From the NCBI GenBank assembly GCA_030549495.1, contig JAUIRK010000925.1:310001-374000 (forward strand): a stretch of 64,000 bases of DNA. The letters are read 5' to 3'. Of this stretch, positions 43,475 through 54,277 are shown in pieces. Position 1 is the first letter of the stretch; each line of letters starts with the position of its first letter. Source of the stretch: Nectonema munidae (Eukaryota; Nematomorpha; Nectonematoida; Nectonematidae). The notes beneath the pieces were generated by a model that did no database searches, was not told the DNA's origin, and worked only from the letters and a program-made list of their open reading frames with translations. A program made the translations under genes and the position numbers.

Positions 43475-45715
43475 ACAATTTACTTTACTGACTGAGTATG
43501 TGTGTTAAGGTAGAATATGAAGATTATATAAGATGATTTTTAGTTTTTCTGTGTTATACTAATCTAGTTTGGTAATACTTCATTGCTAAAATTTTTAAAA
43601 ATTAATTGCAACAATGCATTTCAGTACAGTGTAATCAATCCACCTAACCAAATCATTTGATATGGACCAGGCTTGTTGACAATTAGTGAGATGAGAGGCT
43701 GAGAAAGATCTTTTAGCTCCTAATCAATATTGGATCGGATAGTGGGTTTGTCGAATAATCTACTGCCGGATAAATGAGGTCGAACTGTTTTACCAATGAG
43801 TCTTCTAATACAACTCTTTCCATATGCTCTTTTGAAGACAAAGACATTTTTAACCTTCGTACACCAAATATAAAATAGGCTCAACCAAAAATTCTCTTTC
43901 CAAAAGATTTATAAAAGAGATCATTTTTAGAGTCATGGTATAAAACCTTCCCTTGGTTAGAGTATAGCATATCTACCAATATACTGTGAGCATCCATTTT
44001 AATAATAATAGTTGGTAAAGGGAAATAAGGCTACAGCAGTGATTCTCAGTATTTTGTACTTTGTAAAATTTTTGACGTGGCTGTCTCTCTATAATTATTT
44101 AATAGTCTCTATGTCTCATTTAAGAAATAAACAAACATATAAACTACTGTTCTAAAAAATGACGCAATGGTTTATTCAAAAATTGTGTGACAAATCCAAT
44201 CAACAAGTCAATGGGATGGATGCACCTGCTTTGTCTAAACCAGTTTGTCTAAGTTAGGCTCCGTTTTGGCAAATGCAACTCTCATATCATTACTCACTCT
44301 CAATCTGTTTCGGATTTGGTTTCATTGGCAAGAGCATTGAAAACGACTGCTCGCACTCATATAGTGGCAAATCTAATCAGAACTTTCAGAGCCATCTTTG
44401 CAACATCAGCATAGGACTGTCCCATTTCAATCGAAAAATCGCTATGAGATAATTCACAAAAAAACAATGTTTGCACCTCCTCAATCATTAATCAAATCAA
44501 TAAACTGTTCTTGAATTAAGAAGTCTTCTGAGGCGAGATTACCATTCAAGATTATAAACGGGTTTTTGATAAGTTGATAGTATTTTTCAAATTTTTTTTT
44601 GGTTATGGATATAAAGAGAAATTTCTTGGCTAATGTATGCTACACGGCAATGGCGGATCTAGAAATTTCTTATAGGGGGGGGGGGGGGGCGAAATCTATT
44701 TAATTTTTTTGCAATTTTGCTAAAAGTCTTCAGAGAATACGATAGCTGTATTATGTCTTTTAGAATTCGACTTGTCATATCTTTGATATAAACGTAATCA
44801 ACTACCAACAAGTATTGTTTTTGGAAAAAGCAAACTTAGTAAGGGTAATTTTCGAAGCCATTTTTCATAGGAGGAGAGGGGGGCAAGGCCCATGAGGCCC
44901 CCTCCCCTTGGATCCGCCACTGCTACACGGTGTTTTATGGCCTTCAAGACATCTTCATTGATGAAAATATTATTTTTATCATGAAATATGCGCGAAAATC
45001 ATGCACAATTTTTATTGTGTAACAATGCCATAATTCCAACTTCATTTCAAAAGCTGACATTTTTTTGACAATGGACTACTGCGATATCTTTTCCTTGCAG
45101 CGCAAGAGGGATTTCATATATCCATTTCAAATATATCACTAAAAATGATAGAAATATACCAAAAGTACGTCAGAAAATTTTACATGCATGCCTGGTTTGT
45201 TTTGTAGAAATTGCTGGATTTCTTCCATAGTTTTGCTTCCAAACTTTTCGTTTGGAAAGCCAGAACACGTTTGAGTGCAGCAAGAGTTTTTCAAATTAGC
45301 AATCATTTTCTTAGCATAAATCTGAAATCAAACAAGATTTGAAGGCATTTTCTTTAATTAAATGCGCTGTTTTAATGACTTCTTTGAGAACATTCTTCAA
45401 CCCATCAAGAATGGCTTTTATTATTAAGGCTTCACTGGGCATCAATTACACGTGGAGATAATCAGAGTCTGAAAACTAGGACAACACCAAGAAATTGCTA
45501 GAGCACGGTCATTACCCACTCAAAGTGCATATTTCTGCATCAGTCTTTTCATAAAGCGGAATTGCAAAAAAGTTGAGAATCGAATTCCGAATCAATAAAA
45601 CCTGCCCTGGTATTTTGTCAGACATAATATTAGCCTTCTAGCTCTAATGTGATCAGACATCTTCCCTATTTAAAGCTTCTAACCGTATCTAGGTTGAATG
45701 CCTCAACTTTCCAAG
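43475..45715 (-). mobile_element. Degenerate hAT element (SCAND3/ZBED-like) on the minus strand
   Basis: Minus strand from about 45,715: VLLIRNS and EKTDAEICTLSG-like sequence (first catalytic block, degraded). Next is EALIIKAILDGLKNVLKEVI and TAHLIKENAFKSCL (about 45,440-45,330). SNVFWLSKRKVW, the HT-VRWLSRGKVL block, lies near 45,250. SAFEMKLELWHCY is near 45,055. A C-terminal block with YECEQSFS-like and VSNDMRVAFAKTEPNLDKLV sequence lies at about 44,390-44,230. A long 3' region shared with 2,178-2,845 follows down to about 43,480. Many lesions and at least one internal deletion are present. A MITE is inserted at 44,648-44,922. Confidence 0.75.
44640..44930. mobile_element. hAT MITE nested in the SCAND3-like hAT
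   Basis: The 275-base insert (44,648-44,922) begins CAATGGCGGATCTA and ends TTGGATCCGCCACTG, inverted copies of the common hAT terminus CAGTGGCGGATCCA. It is flanked on both sides by the perfect 8-mer CTACACGG. A G-run (about 44,677-44,690) lies near its left end. Confidence 0.93.
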
Positions 45716-45849
45716 TTTAGATCTTCTTAGCACATTCAATATGATATCTTTTCAGCAAGGTAATATCAACTGTTATCCTATGTTGTGGGGCTTTTTGGCA
45801 ACAGTTATTCTACGAAATTTTAATGAAGGCGTTCAAAGAACACTTAATA

Positions 45850-46570
45850 TTTTGCAAAAACATTTCTATGTTATCATACCTGAAATTCGGTTATTGGATC
45901 TTTAACCTGGAGTTTGTTACGTGGATAAAAGCTTTTATTTTTTCCAAAAGATAAATCTTCGCTATTTTTTTCAATCAATCTAACAAAACTCTTCCTGCAT
46001 AAAGATACTTTATGAACAATAGCTTGGTTGTATTTTTATTATAAGTTCTCTCAACTTCAAACTACTGGATAAAACAGACAAATGTGAAATATCTAGATTA
46101 ATCTTTCCTGAAAAAACTTAAAAGCAAAACAAAGTAGTCGCATCTTATACATATCTTCCATTTGTAAGCTATTCATTAAAACAAATTTTTCATTAGCGAG
46201 TTAAATTTAAAGTGAAACATTGATAGAACAATTTTTTTTCTGGAGTGAAGAAATGGTTTTAACGTTAACATGCCCCAAATTTATTATTGAGAAAGACAAA
46301 ATTGATTCAACAAGGGATTCATACATAAAAATTTTGGCTTTCACCTGTAAATAATTGTTTTTGCGAAAAACTGAAAGTGTAATATTTAGCTTTTTAGTAA
46401 TATAATGAATGTGTGGGTTCCATCAAAGTTTTTCATCTATAAAGATTCCTAAGAAGCTAATAGAACTTGAAAAATCAAGAAATTGGAAATTTGTTTTCTT
46501 TATTGCAAAAACTTGAAGAAAAGTATATTGCTTTGGTTTTTTCAAGAATGATTCAGTCTTAAAATATCTC
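45850..46570 (-). pseudogene. LINE reverse-transcriptase C-terminal remnant
   Basis: On the minus strand, ISFLGIFIDEKL (about 46,455-46,420) is followed by WNPHIHYITKKLNITLSVFR (about 46,415-46,355), then YESLVESILSFSIINLGHVN and SSLQKKNCSI, and MEDMYKMRLLCFAF near 46,160-46,120. This is the post-RT thumb region of Jockey/R1/I-type LINEs (FLGV-ID-KL-W--HI--I--K...). Stops interrupt it. It lies directly upstream of the hAT remnant on the same strand. Confidence 0.7.
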
Positions 46571-47495
46571 TTTTCTTTTTCAATTATATTTTAAAAATGT
46601 CTTTATATCTAACCCAGAAAATATAATATGATTCTTTGTTTAACATCTATTATTCGTTATAGTACCACTATAACACGCAGCCTCCGTATCCCGTTTCAAA
46701 ATCACAATGATATTTTACACCGTTGTCTCCCCTTTGTTATTATGTCAACTCATACATAGAACAAATTTTAACCTAGTTGGTAGTAATAGGAAATTGATTA
46801 TAGTGAACAAAATTATGAAAGGTTATTGGATGTCTTCATCCTCTTGAGGGTTCACAAGATAGTGACTAAAAATATGAGGGGTTGTCTCCCATTCCCAATC
46901 TCTTGGTAAATTACTTTCTAGATAAATTTATAGATTTTTTGCCATTCAGTTATTTAGTAATGAGATCAAGGTTCCCTCATAACTCGTTCTTTAAAAATAA
47001 GGTCTCCAGATGTTTACGCTTGTCGGAACTATTCTTTACACTTAATAAAAAGGTTGTATTGATCTTCATTCACTAATTTTAAGGATTCAAGAAATGGAAT
47101 TGTTAAAATTTAACACCAAATATGAATGCTTTATCGTTGATATCAAGATAAAGATCTGTGGTATTCAAGATGCAGAAGATAGTTAAAAGTTACAATTTAA
47201 CATTGAGTTATTTTAAAAACAAAAATAAATCAAACCTTCATATTTTAAAAACAGAAAAAAAGGATATTCTTTTATTGTAGGCAGCAGTTTGTATTTATTT
47301 TGATAAAGAGACTAGGTTCCATAAAATCAAATAAAAATCACTCAACAAATTAAAATAAAAAACTGCGTATTTTTTTCGTGGTAAAGTAACATGGTTTCAA
47401 AAAGATTAATACATAAAAATTTCGTTATGTCCAGTGGACTATATAAAAACTTTTAAAAATTCTTATTCATAAGAGTACGTTTGTCAAATCTTTAC
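46571..47495. other. Non-coding sequence, nothing recognised
   Basis: AT-rich. A short plus-strand frame at 46,882-47,076 shows no domain. This is 3' of the minus-strand GPCR gene. Confidence 0.35.
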
Positions 47496-47499
47496 AATG

Positions 47500-48945
47500 A
47501 ATACACACAAATATTCTTCATATTTCAAGTTAAAAAAACATTAAACAACACACACTCAGAGAAAGAAGTGATAATTTGATCATTTATAAGATACGAAACA
47601 AAATAAAAAGATGATGAGCAGTTCACCAAAGCTAATAAGCCTAAGGTTTTGAGATCTTCATAAAAACTCCTCTTACACCCGAAATAATTAAGGAATCACG
47701 CACCACGGCGAAGATAAATGAGCAGCTGTCGCATCTTATTGATGATGAAAGGGTTTAAGTAGCCGAAGACGATTGGATCCAAAATGTTGGCTGTGTCTGC
47801 GTAAACCCACAAAAGGTTCTGCCAACACCAATAGTAAGCGTTCTTTCTGTATCCTGCAAAGTAAGCAAGGGATATCACGATGTCGAATGAGAGCACACCC
47901 AGACCGATGTACAGAGTGACGAAGATGCTCAATCTTCCTTCCAGCTGCTTCCTTTGCTTGAAAGAACTTCTGCTAGAACTTTGCGAGATGGGGGATGTTG
48001 GGTGCGTTTTTTTGTTCAAAAACTGCCTCTGTTTGTGAAATATAAACGGCATCATGGACAGGAGGATGATGGAAGGCAAAATGACGAACGCTACTGGAAA
48101 AACTTTTTCATATACCTTTTGCATACTCAAGTCACACGTGACATTGTTTGTTTGATGAGAAATTGCTTTCTTTGAGAGAAAAATTGTTAGAAGTAGAATC
48201 AGTGAAACAGAGAGAAAATTAATCACTATCAATAGACTAATATTTTTATACGTCATGAAGGAACGATAGCGAAATGGCCTGTAAAAGAGGAATGCATGCA
48301 GTAAGCATATTGTTACAACAATGTATGTAGATATCCCGTTTAAAAAGACGATCAACACAATAACAAAACTGCAAAGCTGAGAGTTTAATCTTTCAAGTGA
48401 TATGTCAGGGAAAAAGAGTAAGATCAACGGACTAAGACATTGGAAAGCGTTGCAGATGGACAAAAACGAAACAAGTAGATTCCTAGGACTTCGGAACGAT
48501 TTGGAGAACGAAAAAATAAGGACGACAGACACATTCAAAAGAAAGCCACAAACATCGACAAAAATTTGTGAGATTGATCCAAAATTGGAATGATTCGAAC
48601 TGTACTCGCACATAAATGTATTTATCTTTTGAAAAATGAAAGGCATTATTCTGAGATTTAAGTGAACGTAACGGAAAATATATACAACTTTACCGTTACG
48701 AAATTAGACGATTGAATGGATACAGAACGCAAAATGGTAATGGGTCGAAGTGAAATAAGATTTAAGGAGATCGAAATTCAAAAAGATGACATTAAATATT
48801 TAGTGCATAAAATTCAATACTTTCAGAAAGGTAGGAACGATATAAGGACAGCTCAAAGATTTTTGTCGATTTATGCACCCGAAAACTTCATTCCATATAA
48901 TGATTAATTAATCTAAGTTGATTTATAACGAAGAATAGATTTAAA
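47500..48945 (-). repeat. Duplication unit containing GPCR gene 1
   Basis: The whole interval aligns in inverted orientation with about 60,000-61,400. The 3' flank (47,500-47,695) is nearly identical to 61,218-61,400. The 5' flank (48,647-48,945) is clearly related but diverged (shared strings gttataaatcaa, gaaagtattgaat, actaaatatttaatgt, atattttccgtt). The duplication thus covers promoter, coding and 3' sequence. Confidence 0.88.
47696..48646 (-). CDS. Rhodopsin-like seven-transmembrane receptor, copy 1
   Basis: A single uninterrupted frame of 316 codons from ATG 48,646. Seven hydrophobic helices are visible: TM1 about 28-48, TM2 54-79, TM3 92-120, TM4 135-158, TM5 183-203, TM6 239-264, TM7 275-297. 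Cys92 and Cys171 are placed for the TM3-ECL2 disulfide. The G-protein motif at the end of TM3 is not DRY: Leu116-His117-Ala118 occupies that place, eleven residues before the conserved RPFRY. TM7 has DPIVF (290-294) where NPxxY is usual, followed by GYLNPF. The Ser/Lys-rich third loop (204-238) is a likely coupling and phosphorylation site. Ligand unknown; the lineage-specific sequence suggests a chemosensory or peptide receptor, but this is inference. Transcribed away from copy 2; the two genes lie about 11.6 kb apart. Confidence 0.88.
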   Translation of the reverse strand: MPFIFQKINTFMCEYSSNHSNFGSISQIFVDVCGFLLNVSVVLIFSFSKSFRSPRNLLVSFLSICNAFQCLSPLILLFFPDISLERLNSQLCSFVIVLIVFLNGISTYIVVTICLLHAFLFYRPFRYRSFMTYKNISLLIVINFLSVSLILLLTIFLSKKAISHQTNNVTCDLSMQKVYEKVFPVAFVILPSIILLSMMPFIFHKQRQFLNKKTHPTSPISQSSSRSSFKQRKQLEGRLSIFVTLYIGLGVLSFDIVISLAYFAGYRKNAYYWCWQNLLWVYADTANILDPIVFGYLNPFIINKMRQLLIYLRRGA

Positions 48946-49667
48946 TTCGGAGCACATTTTAAATTACGTTTTCATTGAATTTGTTTGCTCGATCTTTATT
49001 GCTTCTGCCCCTCAAATAAACGAGCAAAAAATTTGCCATTCCCCATTTTGATCGCATCCCTGTTGCAAAGCGCTTCTACAAAATGCCCTGAAACAAAAGC
49101 TCTTTCTAAGATATCCAACAAACTAAAGATTCTTAAAAAAAATTGCAAAAGATGTGCTTCCTACAAAAGTCCCTTCAATAATCATCTATATGGAATAAAT
49201 TCAGATTCCATTTCATAAACTTTAATACCATAATTCCATATTTTCCTACTTGTTCTAAGAATATTTCTAAATCAATTATTTCAATTGAATGAAACTTTTT
49301 ACCAATTTACTCTCAAATGAAATTTAAAATATTGTTAGACGTGTAAATCTTAAAGTTATATTAAACTTTTACCTTTTTTTTTCTTAATTTTTCAAAAAAT
49401 TAATCAATTAATCGGTCAAAAATTCTTAAGAGTTCATTAACATGAAAGCTACACCCTAATGATATTCTAGACAGTTTTGATGCAGAATCCTTATTCACTC
49501 ATACCTTTTGACTTCTCTCTTGAGGTCGTAGCAAAATACTTCAAAAATTCCTCTTTAAAGAGGTACACTAAACTTAACTTATTGGACTTCTTAAACACGA
49601 TTGAATTCATTTGCTACAACAATTACTTTACATTTAATACCGTTATGTATAAACAAATGTGCGGCAC

Positions 49668-50510
49668 TCCCGTGGTGGTTTTCTGGTGAAAACGTCGGAG
49701 AACCAAAATTTTGGAAAACCAAAACATCCTAAACCAAAACGTCCGAAAAACAAAATCTCATCAACCAAAACGTCCGATAATCTAAAAGGAATTTGTAAGT
49801 TTATTTCGTGATATATATTGAATTATGTTAACAAATATATATACATATGAAGTTTATTTTCATTTGTAGTATATGAATTTATGAATTCATCCTTATTAGA
49901 GTATCAATTACCTACTCATTTTATCAACACATCTTTACTAACTTTTTCTAAGTAAAAAAAGCTTTTACTTGATGACTTAAACCAGTTGACCTGTAATTTG
50001 AAAACTTTTGTTTTCGTGAATTTTGGAAGTGCATATTTTAGTTTTTGCGGATTTTGACTAAGAACCGATGTGAGTTAATTGAATAAAATGTCTTTATAAT
50101 CCATCTTAAAAAATATGATCACTTAGATTAACCCATTAAGTCCCCATGTTCCCATTTGAGAACATAAGTAATTTCATCTTCGTCTGCTTTTTTTCAATGA
50201 CTTTGAATATAAATCGTCTGCGTTTTTTAGATATCGTCTGATTTCTATGCTACTTAATGGGTTAAGTCTCTTTTGTTTTAAAGAGTTTAAAAATTTATTT
50301 AGACATAAAGTTGTATTTTATTTTTGTTCCTTTAAGCTCCATGCGTTTAATACATTTTTAATTGGAAAATTAAAAAAAAATGTTAAAAAAAACATTATTA
50401 TTATGTTTTGAAACGGCCTTTTATGATCACAATGGCTAAAAAAATATTAAAAATTCTTTTTGGATTTTTTGACGTTTAGGTTTCGGACGTTTTGACCAGG
50501 CACCCCATGG
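49668..50510. mobile_element. Foldback-type element inserted in the Penelope-like element
   Basis: The 827-base insert (49,676-50,502) starts tggttttctggtgaaaacgt and ends acgttttgaccaggca, with complementary ends built from ccaaaacgtccgaaaa-type repeats. Flanking 8-mers TCCCGTGG and CCCCATGG look like a decayed 8-bp target duplication, suggesting hAT-like integration. Its ends resemble the foldback at 3,566-3,732. It carries its own insertion, a piggyBac MITE at 50,132-50,261. Confidence 0.75.
50128..50265. mobile_element. Complete piggyBac MITE (130 bp)
   Basis: The element at 50,132-50,261 begins CCCATTAAGTCCCC and ends CTACTTAATGGG, bounded by TTAA on both sides. Its interior matches (in reverse) the MITEs at 25.8 kb and 52.2-52.5 kb through gtctgctttttttcaatgac and ataaatcgtctgcg. 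It inserted into the foldback within the Penelope-like element and is therefore the youngest of the three layers. Confidence 0.93.
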
Positions 50511-51600
50511 GGAACGGAATATTAGCGACCCTTGTTTTGTAATGACTCGAAGACTCCCTTATCTCCAAATACTTTTCCCCCAAATGTTATGCCCGTTATG
50601 TGGATGACATATTTTGCATTATGAACAAACCCGTATAAACCTGTTCCACATAGCCCCCAATGATTTCCATGAATGTTTAAGATTCACGGTTAAATCAGAA
50701 AAAACGTGACCATCCCCTTCTTAGATCGCGCTGTGATCCGAAAAACATCTCTCTTAACTAGGGTTCACTACAAACCTATCACATTCACACATACCGATAC
50801 TTAAGCTTCTGATCCAACCACCCCTTTGCACACAAAGTATCTGAAGCGCCTTTTAACCGCTCATTTCTATCTTTCATCTAATTCCGAGGAATTTGAAATG
50901 GAACTGAACAATGACAAATCAACTCTACACTCAAATAACTATTCCACTTCAATAATTAAAAACGCGCTACGTTCGTCCCAAAAATGTTTTCTAGATAAAG
51001 ATAGATTTTTGATGAAAAAATATTTTAGAGAGCTTACAAATCTCGTATTCAGCCCCCAAAAAGCTTTCATAATCCACGACTTCGATACTTTTTACTTCAA
51101 CTGACTCAAATCCGCACTACGTACTCACAACATCACTTTGATCCCAAGCGTAACAATCCCTTACCCTCCAACTTCAAACACAACTTTCTTGAGAATTATG
51201 ATCGTCTCAAAAACAGTACTGCTATGCAAGACCGAAAGACCACTGCAATCTGGCATCCAAAAGGCATAAACAGAACGCTGAACTGAAGCTCCATAACAAT
51301 TTACTGCTTCAACCACTAATAACCTATTCCACACATTCTTTCGACTTCGAAAATATCTTTTGTTCTGGCACTTCCTACTGGATCCCAACTGCATTAATCA
51401 ATACATCGACACGCCTTCCATTTACACTAAACTTATTTGAACCTCTTCCCAATATACGCACACATAACCTATGCATAATATACATTTACTTGACACTTAT
51501 ACACCGACCCTTCATCCTTATCCTTACATCACAATTCACACACCCTACTACACATATGCGATCTTTCCTCTTATGCAATAAGCCTATTTAAAACGTTTGC

Positions 51601-52111
51601 ATTAATCTTTCCACATTACACCTTTATATTACTTGATAAAAGAACCTCATCGTTCCAAAATATATTGTTTTTGATAATAAGAATTATTTGTTCCTTTTTG
51701 AACTATTTCAACTTATTTATACTATAACTATTCTTCCGAATTTTGAAAATATCTATCAAGGATGGTAAAAAATTGCCCTGATCGATCAATGAATATGACC
51801 TAACAATGCTTATCAATATTAACTCTATAAAATTGTTCTTAAAGTATATAATCAAATAAAAAGACTCTGTTGTGTTTCCACATTCAGCTATTTTTCATTG
51901 CCAAGGCTATCCAGTATCCATGTAAAAGAAACTTCCTATTTTTTTGAATTTAATTTTATCAAAGAAGTGTATATATGCTTACGGTTAAGATATCGACAAT
52001 TTACATACAATGATGTCATTGAAACACGTGTTATTTTAATACGCAAAAACATTGATAGCAATACATTTTAAAATTTTGATTTTGTTACGTAAATTTGATT
52101 GTTACTGTGGG
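51601..52111. other. Non-coding sequence, nothing recognised
   Basis: This may include the 3' end of the Penelope-like element. No structure is supported. Confidence 0.35.
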
Positions 52112-52482
52112 TTAACCCTTTCAGGCACAAACAATGGGACAGCAGTGTCCAAAAATCGTCTGCTTAATTTATATAAAAACTCATTGAGAAAGAAAGCAGA
52201 CGATAGAAAACCCATGCTTCAAAGGGTTAGTACCATAGAAATCAGACGATATTTAAAAAAACGCAGACGATTTATATTCAAAGTCATTGAAAAAAGCAGA
52301 CGAAGATGAAATTACTTATGTTCCCAAATGGGAACATTGGGACTTAATGGGTTAAGTACCATAGAAATCAGACGATATTTAAAAAAACGCAGACGATTTA
52401 TATTCAAAGTCATTGAAAAAAGCAGACGAAGATGAAATTACTTATGTTCCCAAATGGGAACATTGGGACTTAATGGCTTAAA
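52112..52482. mobile_element. Chain of three piggyBac MITEs joined at TTAA sites
   Basis: The first MITE (52,116-52,226) starts CCCTTTCAGGCAC after TTAA and ends gcttcaaaggg followed by TTAG. It is followed at once by gtaccatagaaatcagacga, the interior start of the 50.1-kb MITE family, which runs to acttaatggg-TTAA and then begins again with gtaccatagaaatcagacga (unit length 126). The third copy ends acttaatggcttaa near 52,482. The second and third copies lack the outer CCCATTAA of the left end. Confidence 0.85.
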
Positions 52483-53338
52483 GTATTTAGACTTAATGGG
52501 AGTATTTGAGAAACTCGAATTTAGTCAAATTTTACACTCATTAATTTCAATTGTTTGCAATTTCATTACATTTTTTTGTCTTCCGATAGATGGCTTCTCT
52601 ATGGCATTATGCAGAATGTTAAGTCATATATACAATAAATAATGAACGTTATTTTGTATCTCTAGGAAGACAAAATATTAAGAAAAAAATTAAAATGAAT
52701 ACACGACTTTCTTTAAGTAAAATTGGAATATTTTTTGTAAAAACTTTTTTTTATCTTAAAATTCAAGAGTTATATTTTTAATTTTTTAGTTAAAAGTATG
52801 GCTATTGTAATCCGCATGAAATTTTACATGAAAAGGCATCTCATTTATGTTTTTAGACGGGAAGGGAATTATATTATTTTTTGGCGAAAAAAATATTAAT
52901 TTTACACTAATTAATACCACATATAATTGTATATAAAATGATTATATCATATAACGGTAAAATAATTTTCTCAAAATCCATTCATTTCAGCTTCTTAAGA
53001 TATTTTCAAGATTTTCATGATTTTGTCATCAGTATTTTGAATCAAATCTCATATCTCCATTATACAAAGAAATTTCTCATCTCGCAAAAATTCACACTAA
53101 TCATCAAAAAATGAGATTTATTCCTATAGCAGTATTTCTCAACCCGTGAGGAATTTCCATATTGTAGGGAATGTAACCGTGTTTAGGTTGTCTTCAGTAA
53201 GGAACTATAAAAAGAAAGAAATTTGTTCGTCTTTATATTATATGGTTATTTTAAATGTAAACTTTGACAAAAATTCTTAAATGCAAATCCTGGGAGAAAA
53301 AGGGTTGAGAAGAACCACTATTGTAAATCATTGCATAA
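52483..53338. other. Non-coding sequence, nothing recognised
   Basis: AT-rich. A scrap with acttaatggga at about 52,491 repeats the MITE end. Nothing else is recognised. Confidence 0.35.
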
Positions 53339-53340
53339 TG

Positions 53341-53568
53341 AATCTTCTTCTTCTTCTTCTTTTACACCTTGTCCTCAAGTTGGGGGTCGGTGGCCATTAT
53401 CTTGAGCATCCATTTTCCTCATCATCACCTTGTTCTAAACCGAGAGTGTGTAATTTTTCCAAGAGCCCATCTTTTCATCTCTTCTACCCCTTTTTCGAAC
53501 GGTGTTCTCTTCTTTTATTCTTAGTATATGGCCATACCACCTTAGATTGCTTCTTTTTTTGCATAATG
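53341..53568 (-). pseudogene. RTE-type LINE 3' fragment
   Basis: On the minus strand the translation reads LRWYGHILRIKEENTVRKRG (about 53,550-53,490), the C-terminal signature LRW-GH--RM of RTE-like LINEs. It is followed by MDAQDNGHRPPT-like sequence, a short 3' region and a (GAA)n tail (complement of the CTT repeat at 53,343-53,362). The strongly truncated 5' end is typical of RTE insertions. Confidence 0.7.
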
Positions 53569-53647
53569 AATAAATATAAAAAATGAGATAAATTCACTAT
53601 CCTATTTAAAAAAATTTTTCTAACATTTTTAATTTTCAAAATACAAC

Positions 53648-53835
53648 ATTGCTTAATGGTTGTTAGGGTGTGCCTCTCAGCTTAACTCCATCATAAAAAA
53701 CAGTTGAAGGTCTGAGGTTCGATCCCCAAGGCTCCCAATCCTTAAAAACAAATTCACATAAACTGTGATTAATCTTAACCATAGCGCGAGGAGCATATTG
53801 CCTTACGGTTGAAATTGCTTTGATATCTCCAACCA
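53648..53835 (+). repeat. tRNA-derived SINE (third family)
   Basis: A candidate A box (tggttgttagggtgtgcc, about 53,657) and the B box GGTTCGATCCCC (about 53,717) are followed by a non-tRNA body to about 53,835. It does not share its body with the other SINEs in the window. Confidence 0.55.
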
Positions 53836-54277
53836 ACCAACATGAATGTTGATAACTAAAAACACAAATCAAAAATTCAAAACGGAAAGTGAAGAATCTT
53901 TCTGAGTTTGTTTTCTCCGCGCTTTTCCTGCCTATAAATTCCTGCTGGATGACAAAGTATTAATTAGCATAGATAGAATAAATAACTTTTACGATAGGCC
54001 GAATTAATATGTTTTAAAGATGTTGCAAAAGTTCACAATATATTTATTCCTTATCATTGCTCCGCTCAAAACATATTGTCAATAAATAGCCTTCATCAAA
54101 TGAAAAAGGCATACATGATTTTGTTCTAAGTGCCAAAAATATTTGAAAAAACAAGTGTTGCGTGTGCTATAAGTAGGTTATTAGTGAATAAATAGACCAA
54201 CACTTGTCAGTATATATGTATGTGTATGTATGTATGTATGTATGTATGTTGATATATGAAATAGGTAGGTAAATGTA
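53836..54277. other. 3' region of the ZP-domain gene with a (TATG)n microsatellite
   Basis: The tandem TATG repeat lies at about 54,214-54,250. The stretch lies downstream of the stop codon of the minus-strand ZP gene and probably includes its 3' untranslated region. Confidence 0.45.

Larger units (their letters stand above)
49440..51600 (+). mobile_element. Broken Penelope-like element (RT plus GIY-YIG region)
   Basis: Plus-strand protein blocks are typical of Penelope-like reverse transcriptases. A YFTFN...YKQMCGTP block (about 49,620-49,675) and, after an insertion, a CYARYVDDIFCI block (the catalytic YVDD motif, about 50,590-50,625) are seen. These are followed by a TYHIHTYRYLSF-like and NHPFAHKVS segment and, near 51,210-51,400, sequence resembling the C-terminal GIY-YIG endonuclease region. 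The copy is old and broken at several places. A foldback element lies inside the reverse-transcriptase region at 49,676-50,502. No flanking terminal repeats were identified. The minus-strand frame at 51,161-51,394 is antisense shadow. Confidence 0.8.

Noticed and set aside
51161-51394. Minus-strand frame of 77 codons.
   Set aside because: It is antisense to the C-terminal part of the Penelope-like element.
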